Shown: one piece after another, positions 54,128 to 62,146 of the stretch
Position numbering within the stretch: the first letter of the stretch is position 1
Layout: each line of letters starts with the position of its first letter
Source of the DNA: Hyphomonadaceae bacterium UBA1933
Lineage (GTDB): Bacteria > Pseudomonadota > Alphaproteobacteria > Caulobacterales > Aquidulcibacteraceae
Direction of reading: 5' to 3'
Assembly (NCBI GenBank): GCA_002337085.1
Contig: DDFH01000006.1
Coordinates: forward strand, 29,098-93,097
DNA length: 64,000 nt
Made by a program: the position numbers and the translations under genes
The notes under the pieces: generated by a model
Told to the model about the DNA's origin: nothing
Seen by the model: the letters and a program-made list of their open reading frames with translations, nothing else
The model's database searches: none

Positions 54128-56272
54128 ATGATGAGCAAATTACCAAATTTTTCCGCAATAAGCTTTGATGATTTAGAAGCACCCGCAACCCCAATGCAAA
54201 ATGGCGAAAACTGGCTTACCCCCGAAGAAATTGCGGTAAAGCCACAATATTCCGCCGCCGATATTCAATCACAAGAATATATCCATACTTTCCCAGGGCT
54301 TGCACCGTTTATTCGTGGCCCATACCCAACCATGTATGTGGGGCAACCATGGACAATTCGCCAATATGCGGGCTTTTCAACCGCAGAAGAATCCAACGCA
54401 TTCTATAAACGCAACCTTGCACAGGGGCAAAAAGGCCTTTCAATTGCATTCGACCTTGCGACCCACCGTGGTTACGATTCTGATCACCCACGGGTTTCTG
54501 GTGACGTTGGCATGGCGGGTGTGGCAATTGATTCAATTTACGATATGCGCACCCTGTTTGACGGTATCCCACTGGATCAAATGTCGGTTTCAATGACTAT
54601 GAATGGTGCGGTTTTGCCAATTTTGGCATTGTTTGTTGTTGCGGGTGAAGAGCAAGGTGTTGAACCTGCCAAACTTACCGGAACCATTCAAAACGACATT
54701 CTAAAAGAATTTATGGTGCGTAATACCTATATTTACCCGCCAGCACCATCAATGAAAATCATCGCCGATATTTTTGAATATACATCCAAAAATATGCCGA
54801 AATTTAATTCCATCTCAATTTCTGGCTATCACATGCAAGAAGCGGGTGCGACCGCAGATCTTGAACTTGCCTATACATTGGCGGATGGCATGGAATATCT
54901 ACGCGCTGGCATCAATGCTGGCATGGATATTGATACATTTGCGCCGCGTCTTTCCTTCTTTTGGTCAATTGGTATGAACTTCTTTATGGAAGTTGCAAAA
55001 ATGCGTGCGGCACGTGGGCTTTGGGCAAAAATCGTCAAAAATATGGGGGCAAAGAATCCAAAATCATTGCCACTGCGCACCCACTCACAAACTTCTGGTT
55101 GGTCACTAACTGCGCAGGATGTTTATAACAACATCACCCGCACCGCCATTGAGGCAATGGCGGCCGCCAACGGGCACACCCAATCGCTTCACACCAACTC
55201 ATTGGATGAAGCAATCGCACTTCCGACCGACTTCTCGGCGAAAATTGCGCGTGATACCCAGATTATTTTGCAAAAAGAAGCGGGCTTTACAACCCCAATC
55301 GACCCATGGGGCGGCTCTTATTATGTTGAAAGCTTGACCCAAGAACTTGCCGACAAAGCATGGGGTTATATTGAAGAAGTTGAAAAAGCGGGCGGCATGG
55401 CAAAAGCCATCGAAGCCGGCATTCCAAAAATGCGTATCGAAGAAGCCGCCGCAAGAACCCAAGCCCGCATCGATTCGGGTGAGCAAATGGTGGTTGGCGT
55501 CAACATTTTCCAACCAGAAATCCCGGATGAACTGCCAGTTTTAAAGGTTGATAATACCGCCGTTAAAATGGCACAGTTTGAAAAGCTTGCCCGCCTTAAG
55601 GCAGAGCGTGACAATGCAAAAGTTACAGAATGCTTGGCTGCATTAACCGATGCGGCAAAAACCGGAAAAGGTAATTTATTGGCGCTTGCAATTGATGCGG
55701 CACGCGCCAAGGCAACCGTGGGCGAAATTTCATATGCCTTGGAAAAAATCTATGGCCGCCACGAAGCTGTTCCACAATTGGCGCGCGGCATTTATGAAAA
55801 AACCATTGGTGCAAATGAACAAACCTTTGCCGCCGCCAAAGAAAAAGTTGCGGCATTTACCCAAAAATATGGTCGCCCACCAAAAGTTATGGTCGCCAAA
55901 ATGGGGCAGGATGGGCATGATAGGGGGCAAAAAGTTATCGGAACCGCTTATGCTGATTTGGGCTTTGAAGTTGTGCTTGGGCCATTATTCCAAACCCCAG
56001 AAGAAGCCGCAAAAATGGCGGTTGAAAATGATGTTCACGTGGTTGGCGCATCATCTTTGGCAGCGGGTCATTTGACCCTTGTCCCTGAATTACGCTCCGA
56101 ACTAGCAAAGCTAAACCGTTCTGACATTATCATTGTTGTGGGTGGCGTTATACCACCCGATGACATCCCCGTCCTAAAACAAATGGGTGCGGCAAGCGTT
56201 TATCCGCCGGGAACAATTATTTCTACCTCCGCATTAGATTTGATTGATATTTTGAATAATCGGTTAGGTTAA
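54128..56272 (+). CDS. mutB: methylmalonyl-CoA mutase large (catalytic) subunit
   Basis: Adenosylcobalamin-dependent interconversion of (R)-methylmalonyl-CoA and succinyl-CoA; links propionate, odd-chain and branched amino-acid breakdown to the TCA cycle. 714 residues. Barrel domain with PYPTMY, TIRQYAGFS, FDLATHRGYDSDHPRV and SISGYHMQEAG; cobalamin domain with KMGQDGHDRG (lower-axial His near 597), VVGASSLAAGH and GGVIPPDD. The last 90 bp, from MGAASVYPPG to the stop, are repeated 112 bp downstream. GGGGA lies before the start (ATG 54128 or 54131). Confidence 0.98.
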   Translation: MMSKLPNFSAISFDDLEAPATPMQNGENWLTPEEIAVKPQYSAADIQSQEYIHTFPGLAPFIRGPYPTMYVGQPWTIRQYAGFSTAEESNAFYKRNLAQGQKGLSIAFDLATHRGYDSDHPRVSGDVGMAGVAIDSIYDMRTLFDGIPLDQMSVSMTMNGAVLPILALFVVAGEEQGVEPAKLTGTIQNDILKEFMVRNTYIYPPAPSMKIIADIFEYTSKNMPKFNSISISGYHMQEAGATADLELAYTLADGMEYLRAGINAGMDIDTFAPRLSFFWSIGMNFFMEVAKMRAARGLWAKIVKNMGAKNPKSLPLRTHSQTSGWSLTAQDVYNNITRTAIEAMAAANGHTQSLHTNSLDEAIALPTDFSAKIARDTQIILQKEAGFTTPIDPWGGSYYVESLTQELADKAWGYIEEVEKAGGMAKAIEAGIPKMRIEEAAARTQARIDSGEQMVVGVNIFQPEIPDELPVLKVDNTAVKMAQFEKLARLKAERDNAKVTECLAALTDAAKTGKGNLLALAIDAARAKATVGEISYALEKIYGRHEAVPQLARGIYEKTIGANEQTFAAAKEKVAAFTQKYGRPPKVMVAKMGQDGHDRGQKVIGTAYADLGFEVVLGPLFQTPEEAAKMAVENDVHVVGASSLAAGHLTLVPELRSELAKLNRSDIIIVVGGVIPPDDIPVLKQMGAASVYPPGTIISTSALDLIDILNNRLG

Positions 56273-56384
56273 AATGAAACAATGCAAAATAAATCGGAAA
56301 CCGCGTTTTCGGTTTATTTTTCCGTATAATTCCAAAATCCTGAGTGAACCCCAAAGGGGTGAAGGTGGGATTTTGAGATTCCTT
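56273..56384. repeat. 112-bp hairpin-rich insert between the two copies of the mutB tail
   Basis: First hairpin AAACCG (56298-56303) with CGGTTT (56310-56315) followed by ATTTTT, which could terminate mutB. Second, nested hairpin: AAAATCC (56334-56340) with GGATTTT (56368-56374), inner ACCCC (56348-56352) with GGGGT (56356-56360). Short palindromic element, not similar to families A or B. It may be the remains of whatever inserted at the mutB end. Confidence 0.65.
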
Positions 56385-56474
56385 ATGGGTGCGGCAAGCG
56401 TTTATCCGCCGGGAACAATTATTTCCACTTCGGCATTAGATTTGATTGATATTTTGAATAACCGTTTAGGTTAA
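56385..56474 (+). pseudogene. duplicated 3' end of mutB (last 29 codons and stop)
   Basis: 90 bp identical in length to 56183-56272 and encoding the same 29 residues from MGAASVYPPG to the terminal NNRLG, then TAA. The copies differ at five bases, all third codon positions and all synonymous (Ser, Thr, Ser, Asn, Arg codons). Similarity begins exactly at the Met codon and stops at the TAA. A frame runs into it from an ATG at 56274, giving a 66-residue product without family features, so I treat it as a gene fragment. Confidence 0.85.
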
Positions 56475-56481
56475 CAAAAGG

Positions 56482-56544
56482 GCAGAGTTTTAAATCTGCT
56501 AGGGTTAAAAAATGCCCCCTTCCCGCCAAGTGTGGGGAGGGGGC
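56482..56544. terminator. two hairpins downstream of the mutB region
   Basis: GCAGA (56482-56486) with TCTGC (56495-56499), then GCCCCCT (56514-56520) with AGGGGGC (56538-56544), the latter extendable to about 11 bp. T-run only on the minus-strand side, so its direction is uncertain; it may be a roadblock or mRNA 3' stabiliser for mutB. Confidence 0.55.
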
Positions 56545-56623
56545 AAATAATTTAAACCCCAATTTTAAATAAATTTATATTTTTAAATAACCTATAATTA
56601 AAATTTTGGCGTTATAAAATGCC

Positions 56624-56914
56624 ATGGCTTTTGCATTATTATATATATTGGGCATTAATATTTTCACCGCCTACAATTATTACGTCGATAAACAAGCGGC
56701 GATTAATGGTGGTTGGCGCATACCCGAAAAAAGCCTTTTATTCTTTGCCCTAATTGGCGGAAGCCCAGCCGCACTTCTAAGCACACATTATTTCCGCCAT
56801 AAAAGACGCAAAAACTCTTTTATGGACATACTTTATATAATTATCGGTTTGCAGATTGTTTTAATAAGTTTTGAATTAACCGGAATTTTGCCTTTTAAAT
56901 CACTTTTCGCCTAA
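56624..56914 (+). CDS. DUF1294 family small membrane protein
   Basis: 96 residues with three hydrophobic stretches. The family pattern is clear: YYVDKQAAINGGWRIPEKSL, LIGGSPAALLSTHYFRHK, then RKNSF. Inner-membrane protein of unknown function, often fused to cold-shock domains elsewhere; here alone. Weak ribosome site. Confidence 0.85.
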   Translation: MAFALLYILGINIFTAYNYYVDKQAAINGGWRIPEKSLLFFALIGGSPAALLSTHYFRHKRRKNSFMDILYIIIGLQIVLISFELTGILPFKSLFA

Positions 56915-56925
56915 ATCCGGCAATC

Positions 56926-57753
56926 TCATTTTTTCATGCCATCAATTGTTCCCATAAGGCTGCCTTTATAACGGGCAATGGTTGCCGTCTTGAAACTAGG
57001 TAATGAAAACAAAAACTTAAAGCCAAATTTAAGAATATCACCAATTGGTGTGGTTTTAATACCGTATTTCTTTGCCACATATGCGCGAGAATAGGCCATA
57101 TGATAACGAACTTTGTAAATATTATCTGGATTAGGCTTACTTGATTTACCGCGCCCATGTTTTGCCTGCCATTCATCACAATGAATAAGCGGCAGTTTTT
57201 TATCCCACAGACGGCGACATAAATCATCATCCTCATAAAAAAGGAAAATATTATTATCAAAGCCGCCGATTGCCTCAAAAACAGTTCGCTTCATTAAGAA
57301 GCACGCACCAGAAATAAAGGGATAACATGCGTCACCAATCGGCAACGGCATAGTTTTTACATTAAGATTAGGTGGCGATAATAATGAACGAGGTTGTAAG
57401 AAGACTCGCCCATCATCTTCAATAATTTTCGGTGCAATCATCCCAAAATCAGGGTAATTTTTAACGGCCGCCAAAAGGCTTTTGATGCTTTCATCAATTT
57501 CAATATCAGGATTTAAGAATAATAAATATTCGGCATCTGCTGCCCTTGCCCCAATATTATTGGCAACACCAAACCCAAGATTTTCAGGGTTCTCAATTAC
57601 TTTTGCGCCAAATGTTGCGGCAACCTCGGTGGTGTCATCTGCGGAAGCATTATCAACCACAATTGCACCAACCCCCTGTTTATTAAGGGTGTTAAGGCAT
57701 TTTCCGATTATATGCCCACTATTGAAAGTGACGATTATTGCCTGAATATCCAT
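56926..57753 (-). CDS. glycosyltransferase family 2 (rhamnosyltransferase-like)
   Basis: 275 residues, GT-A fold. N-terminal IIVTFNSGHIIGKCLNTL, donor-binding VDNASADDT and LGFGVANNIGARAA, metal-binding DxD-like LFLNPDIEID, then GGFDNNIFLFYEDDDLCRRL, the signature of WbbL-type family 2 enzymes acting on cell-surface polysaccharides. C-terminal basic membrane-proximal helix. Sugar donor and acceptor unknown; no other polysaccharide gene adjacent. Confidence 0.92.
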   Translation of the reverse strand: MDIQAIIVTFNSGHIIGKCLNTLNKQGVGAIVVDNASADDTTEVAATFGAKVIENPENLGFGVANNIGARAADAEYLLFLNPDIEIDESIKSLLAAVKNYPDFGMIAPKIIEDDGRVFLQPRSLLSPPNLNVKTMPLPIGDACYPFISGACFLMKRTVFEAIGGFDNNIFLFYEDDDLCRRLWDKKLPLIHCDEWQAKHGRGKSSKPNPDNIYKVRYHMAYSRAYVAKKYGIKTTPIGDILKFGFKFLFSLPSFKTATIARYKGSLMGTIDGMKK

Positions 57754-57799
57754 CCTTTATGAATGGAACGAAAGCATGATAAGGGCAAGCAAATTTTGC

Positions 57800-59002
57800 T
57801 TATAATACCTTATCAAGTGCGCCCTTAACATCCTCAAGCAAATCATCAATATCTTCGATACCAACCGAAAGCCTTATAAGCCCTGGGGTCACACCCAATT
57901 CCAATTGTGCCGCCACCTCTAATGAACGGTGGGTGGTGGTTGCGGGATGGGTGGCAAGTGATTTTGCATCACCAAGGTTATTGGAAATGTCCACAATCTC
58001 AAGCCCATTAAGGAATTTAAACGCGCCCTCTTGCCCGCCCTTTACTTCAAAGGCGATAATTGTGCCACCTTTTTTCATTTGCGACATTGCAAGCGCTTTT
58101 TGCGGGTGATCATCGCGTGATGGATAGCGTACAAATGACGCCGCAGGATGCGCACCAATCAAATCGGCAAGACGCGCCGCATTTTCACACATTCTATCAA
58201 CCCGAAGCGATAGGGTTTCCATACCCTTTAGAACCACCCATGCCACAAATGGCGACATCGCCGGGCCAGTATGGCGAAGATATGGATCAAGTTCCTCGGT
58301 AACCCATTTTTCATCGCCAATAATTGCCCCCGCAAGGACGCGCCCTTGCCCATCGCAATGTTTGGTCAATGAATAAACCACAACATCGGCACCAAGTTCA
58401 AAAGGTTTTTGCAAAAGTGGGGTTGCAAATACATTGTCCAAAATTAAACGCGCACCGGCATTATGGGCGATTTCGGCAATTGCCTTGATGTCGGTTACTT
58501 CTAATGTTGGGTTTGCGGGGGTTTCGGCAAAGAAAACCTTGGTATTGGGTTTAACCGCAGCCGCCCATTCTTTTGGATTTGAACCATTAACAAGCGTGTA
58601 TTCAACGCCATATTTTGGCAAAAGCGTTTCAATTATATAGCGGCAAGATGAAAAAAGTGCCTTGCCCGCAACAATATGATCCCCCGCCCTAACACTTGCC
58701 ATAAGTGCGGCATTAACCGCCGCCATGCCCGATGCCGCGAGACGGCAAATACCGTTCCCGCCCTCTAATGCTGCAAGACGTTGTTCAAGCATTGTATTGG
58801 TTGGGTTGGCATAACGCCCATATAAATAACCCTCGACCTCACCTTTAAAGCGCGCCTCGGCTTCTTCGGCACTGTCATAAACAAAGCCAGACGTTAGAAA
58901 AATCGCTTCGGAGGTTTCTTTATGTCCAGAACGACGCGTGCCACCGCGCACCAATAAAGTGTTTTGTCGTCTTTGGTTTTGCTTTGGGTCTTTGTTGGTC
59001 AT
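57800..59002 (-). CDS. metZ: O-succinylhomoserine sulfhydrylase
   Basis: PLP enzyme making homocysteine directly from O-succinylhomoserine and sulfide. 400 residues of the Cys/Met-metabolism family. PLP Lys in SLTKHCDGQGR near 200, phosphate-binding YGRYANPT near 61 and SGMAAVNAALMA near 90; the N-terminus with LLVRGGTRRSGHKETSEAI is typical of the alphaproteobacterial MetZ clade, distinct from MetB and MetY. Shine-Dalgarno AAAGAGA. Upstream lies a short two-hairpin leader and the serC-serA terminator. Confidence 0.95.
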   Translation of the reverse strand: MTNKDPKQNQRRQNTLLVRGGTRRSGHKETSEAIFLTSGFVYDSAEEAEARFKGEVEGYLYGRYANPTNTMLEQRLAALEGGNGICRLAASGMAAVNAALMASVRAGDHIVAGKALFSSCRYIIETLLPKYGVEYTLVNGSNPKEWAAAVKPNTKVFFAETPANPTLEVTDIKAIAEIAHNAGARLILDNVFATPLLQKPFELGADVVVYSLTKHCDGQGRVLAGAIIGDEKWVTEELDPYLRHTGPAMSPFVAWVVLKGMETLSLRVDRMCENAARLADLIGAHPAASFVRYPSRDDHPQKALAMSQMKKGGTIIAFEVKGGQEGAFKFLNGLEIVDISNNLGDAKSLATHPATTTHRSLEVAAQLELGVTPGLIRLSVGIEDIDDLLEDVKGALDKVL

Positions 59003-59033
59003 TGGAATTCTCTTTCGCGCTTTTTATATCTCT

Positions 59034-59063
59034 GGCTTTATGCCTTTGAAATCGGGGTTTCAA
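59034..59063 (-). promoter_or_regulatory. two small hairpins in the metZ leader
   Basis: On the metZ-sense strand TTGAAA (59063-59058) pairs with TTTCAA (59051-59046), followed by GGC-ATAAA-GCC (59044-59034). Together they may be a leader regulatory structure. They do not match the SAM-II or SAM-V cores that I remember. Confidence 0.3.
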
Positions 59064-59083
59064 CCTTATTATGCAAAGCTAAT

Positions 59084-59116
59084 GTCAAAAAAATACCCCC
59101 CGATTTTGTCGGGGGG
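59084..59116 (-). terminator. intrinsic terminator of serC-serA
   Basis: CCCCCCGA (59096-59103) pairs with TCGGGGGG (59109-59116); on the minus strand the stem is followed by TATTTTTTT. Confidence 0.93.
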
Positions 59117-59142
59117 GGCTGTTTAGTGTCATAAAGGAATGA

Positions 59143-60720
59143 TTAAAACTTTAGAACTTTGGCATAGCGCACATTCTCGATTGAGTTTAGCTCATCAACA
59201 ATGTTTTGCGGCAAATCAGAATCAATACCCACAAGGGCGATTGCATCCGCACCTTCGGCTTCGCGGCCAAGGTTAAAGGTTGCAATATTCACGCCGGCTT
59301 TGCCAAGCATGGTTCCCAATGCACCGATAAAGCCTGGTTTGTCATTGTTGTTGATGAAAAGCATGAATGGGTGGAAATGTGCCTCTAAATCCATGCCTTT
59401 AACTTCAACGATTTTTGGCTGACCGGCAACCATTGTTCCGGCAAGTGTTCTCCATTTGCCTTCGGTTTTAACTTTTACACGAACCAATGAATCATAGGTT
59501 GGTGAAGTTTCGCGTTTTGCCTCAAGGAAGCTTGTGCCACGCTCTTTTAAAATCGCAGGTGCCGCAACCATATTAATGTCCGCCATCATTGGGCGAAGGA
59601 TTTCCGCAATAATTGCCGCAGTTAATGGCGCGGTTTTCAATTTATTGATTTCACCTTCATATTCGATTTCAACTGCTTCAAGATCTTTATCAACAACTTG
59701 ACCTGCAAAAGCACCAAGCTTTTTCGCAAGCTCAACAAGCGGTTTCAATTTTGGTGCTTCTTCGGCGGTGATTGATGGGGTGTTAAGAGAGTTTGTAACC
59801 GCACCAGTTGTCAAATAATCGGCGATTTGTTCGGCAACTTGAAGGGCAACGTTTTCCTGTGCTTCTGTGGTTGATGCGCCAAGGTGTGGGGTTGCGGTAA
59901 AGTTCGGGCAACCAAAAAGTGGGTTTTCTTTTGCCGGCTCTGTGGTGAATACGTCAAACGCCGCACCGCCAACATGACCAGATTTAAGTGCCTCTGCCAA
60001 TGCTTCTTCGTCAACCAAACCACCACGGGCACAGTTTACGATTAGAACACCTTTTTTAAGTTTTGCGATAACGTCTTTTGAAATGATATTACGGGTTTTG
60101 TCGGTCAATGGAACGTGAAGCGTGATGGCATCGGCGCGTTTGAACAAGTCTTCTAGTTCAACTTTTTCAACGCCGATTTCAACCGCACGCTCTGCACTCA
60201 AGAACGGGTCATAGGCAACCACTTTCATTTTTAAACCAAGTGCGCGATCGGCAACGATTGAACCAATATTACCGCAACCAATAAGACCAAGGGTTTTATT
60301 ATAAAGTTCAACACCGTTGAAACGGTTCTTTTCCCATTTTCCGGCTTGGGTTGAAACATCCGCCGCACCGATTTGACGTGCCGCAGCGAATAAAAGCGCG
60401 ATTGCGTGTTCTGCGGTGGTGATTGCGTTACCAAATGGAGTGTTTTCAACGATAACACCGCGTTTTGTGGCCTCTGGGATATTTACGTTATCAACACCAA
60501 TACCCGCACGACCAATAACTTTAAGGTTTTTTGCCGCCGCCAAAACATCGGCGTCAACTTTGGTGGCAGAACGAATTGCAAGACCGGCATATTCACCGAT
60601 ACAAGCGATTAATTCTTCTTTGGTCATACCAGGTTTGTAATCAACTTCGACATTGCGGTTTTTGAAAATATCGATGGCGGCTTGTGAAATTTTATCTGAA
60701 ATAAGAACTTTGTTTGTCAT
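59143..60720 (-). CDS. serA: D-3-phosphoglycerate dehydrogenase
   Basis: First step of serine synthesis: oxidises 3-phosphoglycerate to 3-phosphohydroxypyruvate with NAD. 525 residues, the long type with an extra ASB domain and a C-terminal ACT domain (about 450-525, with FIGALGTMLGKAGVNIATFNL). Catalytic core: NAD fold LGLIGCGNIGSIVADRA near 140, INCARGGLVDE-like IVNCARGGLVDE, and the active-site His in PHLGAST. Start at ATG 60720; the frame extends 50 codons upstream through a repeat but that region is non-coding in appearance. Transcribed with serC, 117 bp upstream. Confidence 0.96.
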   Translation of the reverse strand: MTNKVLISDKISQAAIDIFKNRNVEVDYKPGMTKEELIACIGEYAGLAIRSATKVDADVLAAAKNLKVIGRAGIGVDNVNIPEATKRGVIVENTPFGNAITTAEHAIALLFAAARQIGAADVSTQAGKWEKNRFNGVELYNKTLGLIGCGNIGSIVADRALGLKMKVVAYDPFLSAERAVEIGVEKVELEDLFKRADAITLHVPLTDKTRNIISKDVIAKLKKGVLIVNCARGGLVDEEALAEALKSGHVGGAAFDVFTTEPAKENPLFGCPNFTATPHLGASTTEAQENVALQVAEQIADYLTTGAVTNSLNTPSITAEEAPKLKPLVELAKKLGAFAGQVVDKDLEAVEIEYEGEINKLKTAPLTAAIIAEILRPMMADINMVAAPAILKERGTSFLEAKRETSPTYDSLVRVKVKTEGKWRTLAGTMVAGQPKIVEVKGMDLEAHFHPFMLFINNNDKPGFIGALGTMLGKAGVNIATFNLGREAEGADAIALVGIDSDLPQNIVDELNSIENVRYAKVLKF

Positions 60721-60744
60721 AATGGAATCTCTTTGATTTGTTAT

Positions 60745-60822
60745 CCTCCCCTGCATAGCGGGGGAGGTGTCACCGAAGGTGACGGAGGGGGCGCGAGACC
60801 CCGCAATGAATGCGGGGTGACA
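60745..60822. repeat. hairpin cluster in the serC-serA gap, including half a family B repeat
   Basis: Three hairpins in a row: CCTCCCC...GGGGAGG (60745-60767), GTCACC-GAA-GGTGAC (60769-60783) and ACCCCGCA...TGCGGGGT (within 60797-60822), the last matching one arm of family B including the GACA end. They probably shape serC/serA mRNA processing and relative expression. Confidence 0.7.
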
Positions 60823-60836
60823 GGAATAAAAGTGAG

Positions 60837-62009
60837 TTAGATTTTTGCAACCTCGGTCGCGAATGCCCAATCAAGCCATGGCAAAAGTGCCTCAACATCG
60901 GCGGTTTCAACGGTTGCACCGCACCAGATACGAAGCCCTGGAGGTGCATCGCGGTAGCCACCAATATCCAATGCAGCACCTTCTTTTTCCAAAACCGATG
61001 ATAATGCTTTGGCAAAGGCTGCTTGTCCGTCGGCATCCAATTTGGTGACACGTTCATCAACCACTTTTAGGCAAACCGAAGTATTTGATTTGGTGTCATC
61101 AACTGCCGCAAGGTTTTCGACCCAAGGGGTTTTGGCAACCCATTTTTCAACCGCCGCTAAATTGGCATCGGCGCGCGCCATAAGGCCTTTAAAGCCGCCC
61201 AATTCTTTAGCCCATTCAAGCGCATCAATATAATCTTCGACTGCAAGCATTGATGGGGTGTTGATGGTTTCGCCTTTGAAAATGCCTTCGATTAATTTTC
61301 CGCCTTTGGTCATGCGGAAGATTTTTGGCATTGGCCAAGCGGGTGTATAGGTTTCAAGACGTTCAACAGCGCGCGGGGATAAAATCAAAATCCCGTGACC
61401 ACCCTCACCGCCCAAGGCTTTTTGCCAAGACAATGTGATAACGTCTAATTTTTTATAGTCCAAATCCTGTGCAAATGCCGCAGAAGTCGCGTCACAGATG
61501 ATAAGACCTTCGCGGGTCTCAGAAATCCAATCGGCATTTGGAACTTTTACGCCCGAAGTTGTACCATTCCATGTAAAAATAACGTCATGGGTTTTGGTCG
61601 GAATTTCCGCCAAATTTGGCAATTCACCATAAGGGGCTTTGAAAACTTTATTTTCGACTTTTAATTGTTTGACAACATCGGTAACCCAACCCGCACCGAA
61701 AGATTCAAAATCAAGCAAAGCAACTGGCTTTGGCCCAAGCATTGACCAAAGTGACATTTCAACCGCACCAGTGTCTGATGCAGGAACGATACCAATGCGA
61801 TAATCGGCGGGAACACCCAAAACCTCACGGGTCAAATCAATCGCAAGTGCCAAACGGTTTTTACCAAGTTTAGAACGGTGCGAGCGACCAAGTGATTCGG
61901 TTTTAAGATTGGTGGCTGACCAGTTTGGACGTTTTTTTGTTGGTCCAGAAGAAAAATGTGCGTCAGCAGGTAATTCAGCGGGCTTTGCCGCATTCAATGT
62001 TTCAGTCAT
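60837..62009 (-). CDS. serC: phosphoserine aminotransferase, alphaproteobacterial type
   Basis: Second step of serine synthesis: transaminates phosphohydroxypyruvate with glutamate; also serves PLP synthesis. 390 residues. FSSGPTKKRPNW at the N-terminus, GIVPASDTGAVEMSLW, PLP Lys in LSWQKALGGEGGHG near 195, and the PPGLRIWCG end are hallmarks of the form seen in Alphaproteobacteria. Start at ATG 62009, eight bases after AAAGGA; an ATG at 62018 overlaps this site. Preceded by a leader with serC-motif-like structure and a good promoter. Confidence 0.95.
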   Translation of the reverse strand: MTETLNAAKPAELPADAHFSSGPTKKRPNWSATNLKTESLGRSHRSKLGKNRLALAIDLTREVLGVPADYRIGIVPASDTGAVEMSLWSMLGPKPVALLDFESFGAGWVTDVVKQLKVENKVFKAPYGELPNLAEIPTKTHDVIFTWNGTTSGVKVPNADWISETREGLIICDATSAAFAQDLDYKKLDVITLSWQKALGGEGGHGILILSPRAVERLETYTPAWPMPKIFRMTKGGKLIEGIFKGETINTPSMLAVEDYIDALEWAKELGGFKGLMARADANLAAVEKWVAKTPWVENLAAVDDTKSNTSVCLKVVDERVTKLDADGQAAFAKALSSVLEKEGAALDIGGYRDAPPGLRIWCGATVETADVEALLPWLDWAFATEVAKI

Positions 62010-62018
62010 GTAAATCAT

Positions 62019-62060
62019 CCTTTCAGATGAGCGTCCTACGGTGGGATAGGATGGCCCGCC
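62019..62060 (-). ncRNA. serC-motif-like leader RNA
   Basis: Between promoter and serC the mRNA can fold TCCTA with TAGGA around TCCCACCG, and CATC with GATG around the ribosome site. A conserved short 'serC motif' is known in exactly this place in Alphaproteobacteria; the match here rests on position and hairpin pattern. Confidence 0.5.
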
Positions 62061-62063
62061 GCC

Positions 62064-62091
62064 TCTATAACAGATGAAAAGTTAATTGCAA
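62064..62091 (-). promoter_or_regulatory. sigma-70-type promoter of serC-serA
   Basis: TTGCAA (-35, 62086-62091) and TATAGA (-10, 62064-62069), 16 bp apart, reading toward serC; start expected near 62057, at the edge of the leader RNA. Confidence 0.6.
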
Positions 62092-62146
62092 ATGAAAATT
62101 TAGAGAGGGATGTGAATTGGTGCTATGCGGGAATGGGGGTGGGGAG

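Noticed and set aside
56274..56474. A real 66-residue gene downstream of mutB
   Set aside because: Its first 37 residues come from a hairpin-rich insert and the rest is the duplicated mutB tail; no ribosome site of its own.
59003..59064. SAM-II or SAM-V riboswitch before metZ
   Set aside because: Hairpins are present but the conserved core positions do not line up with those families as I remember them.
60721..60870. 50-residue N-terminal extension of SerA
   Set aside because: It is translation of a hairpin/repeat region; the ATG at 60720 gives the normal family N-terminus.
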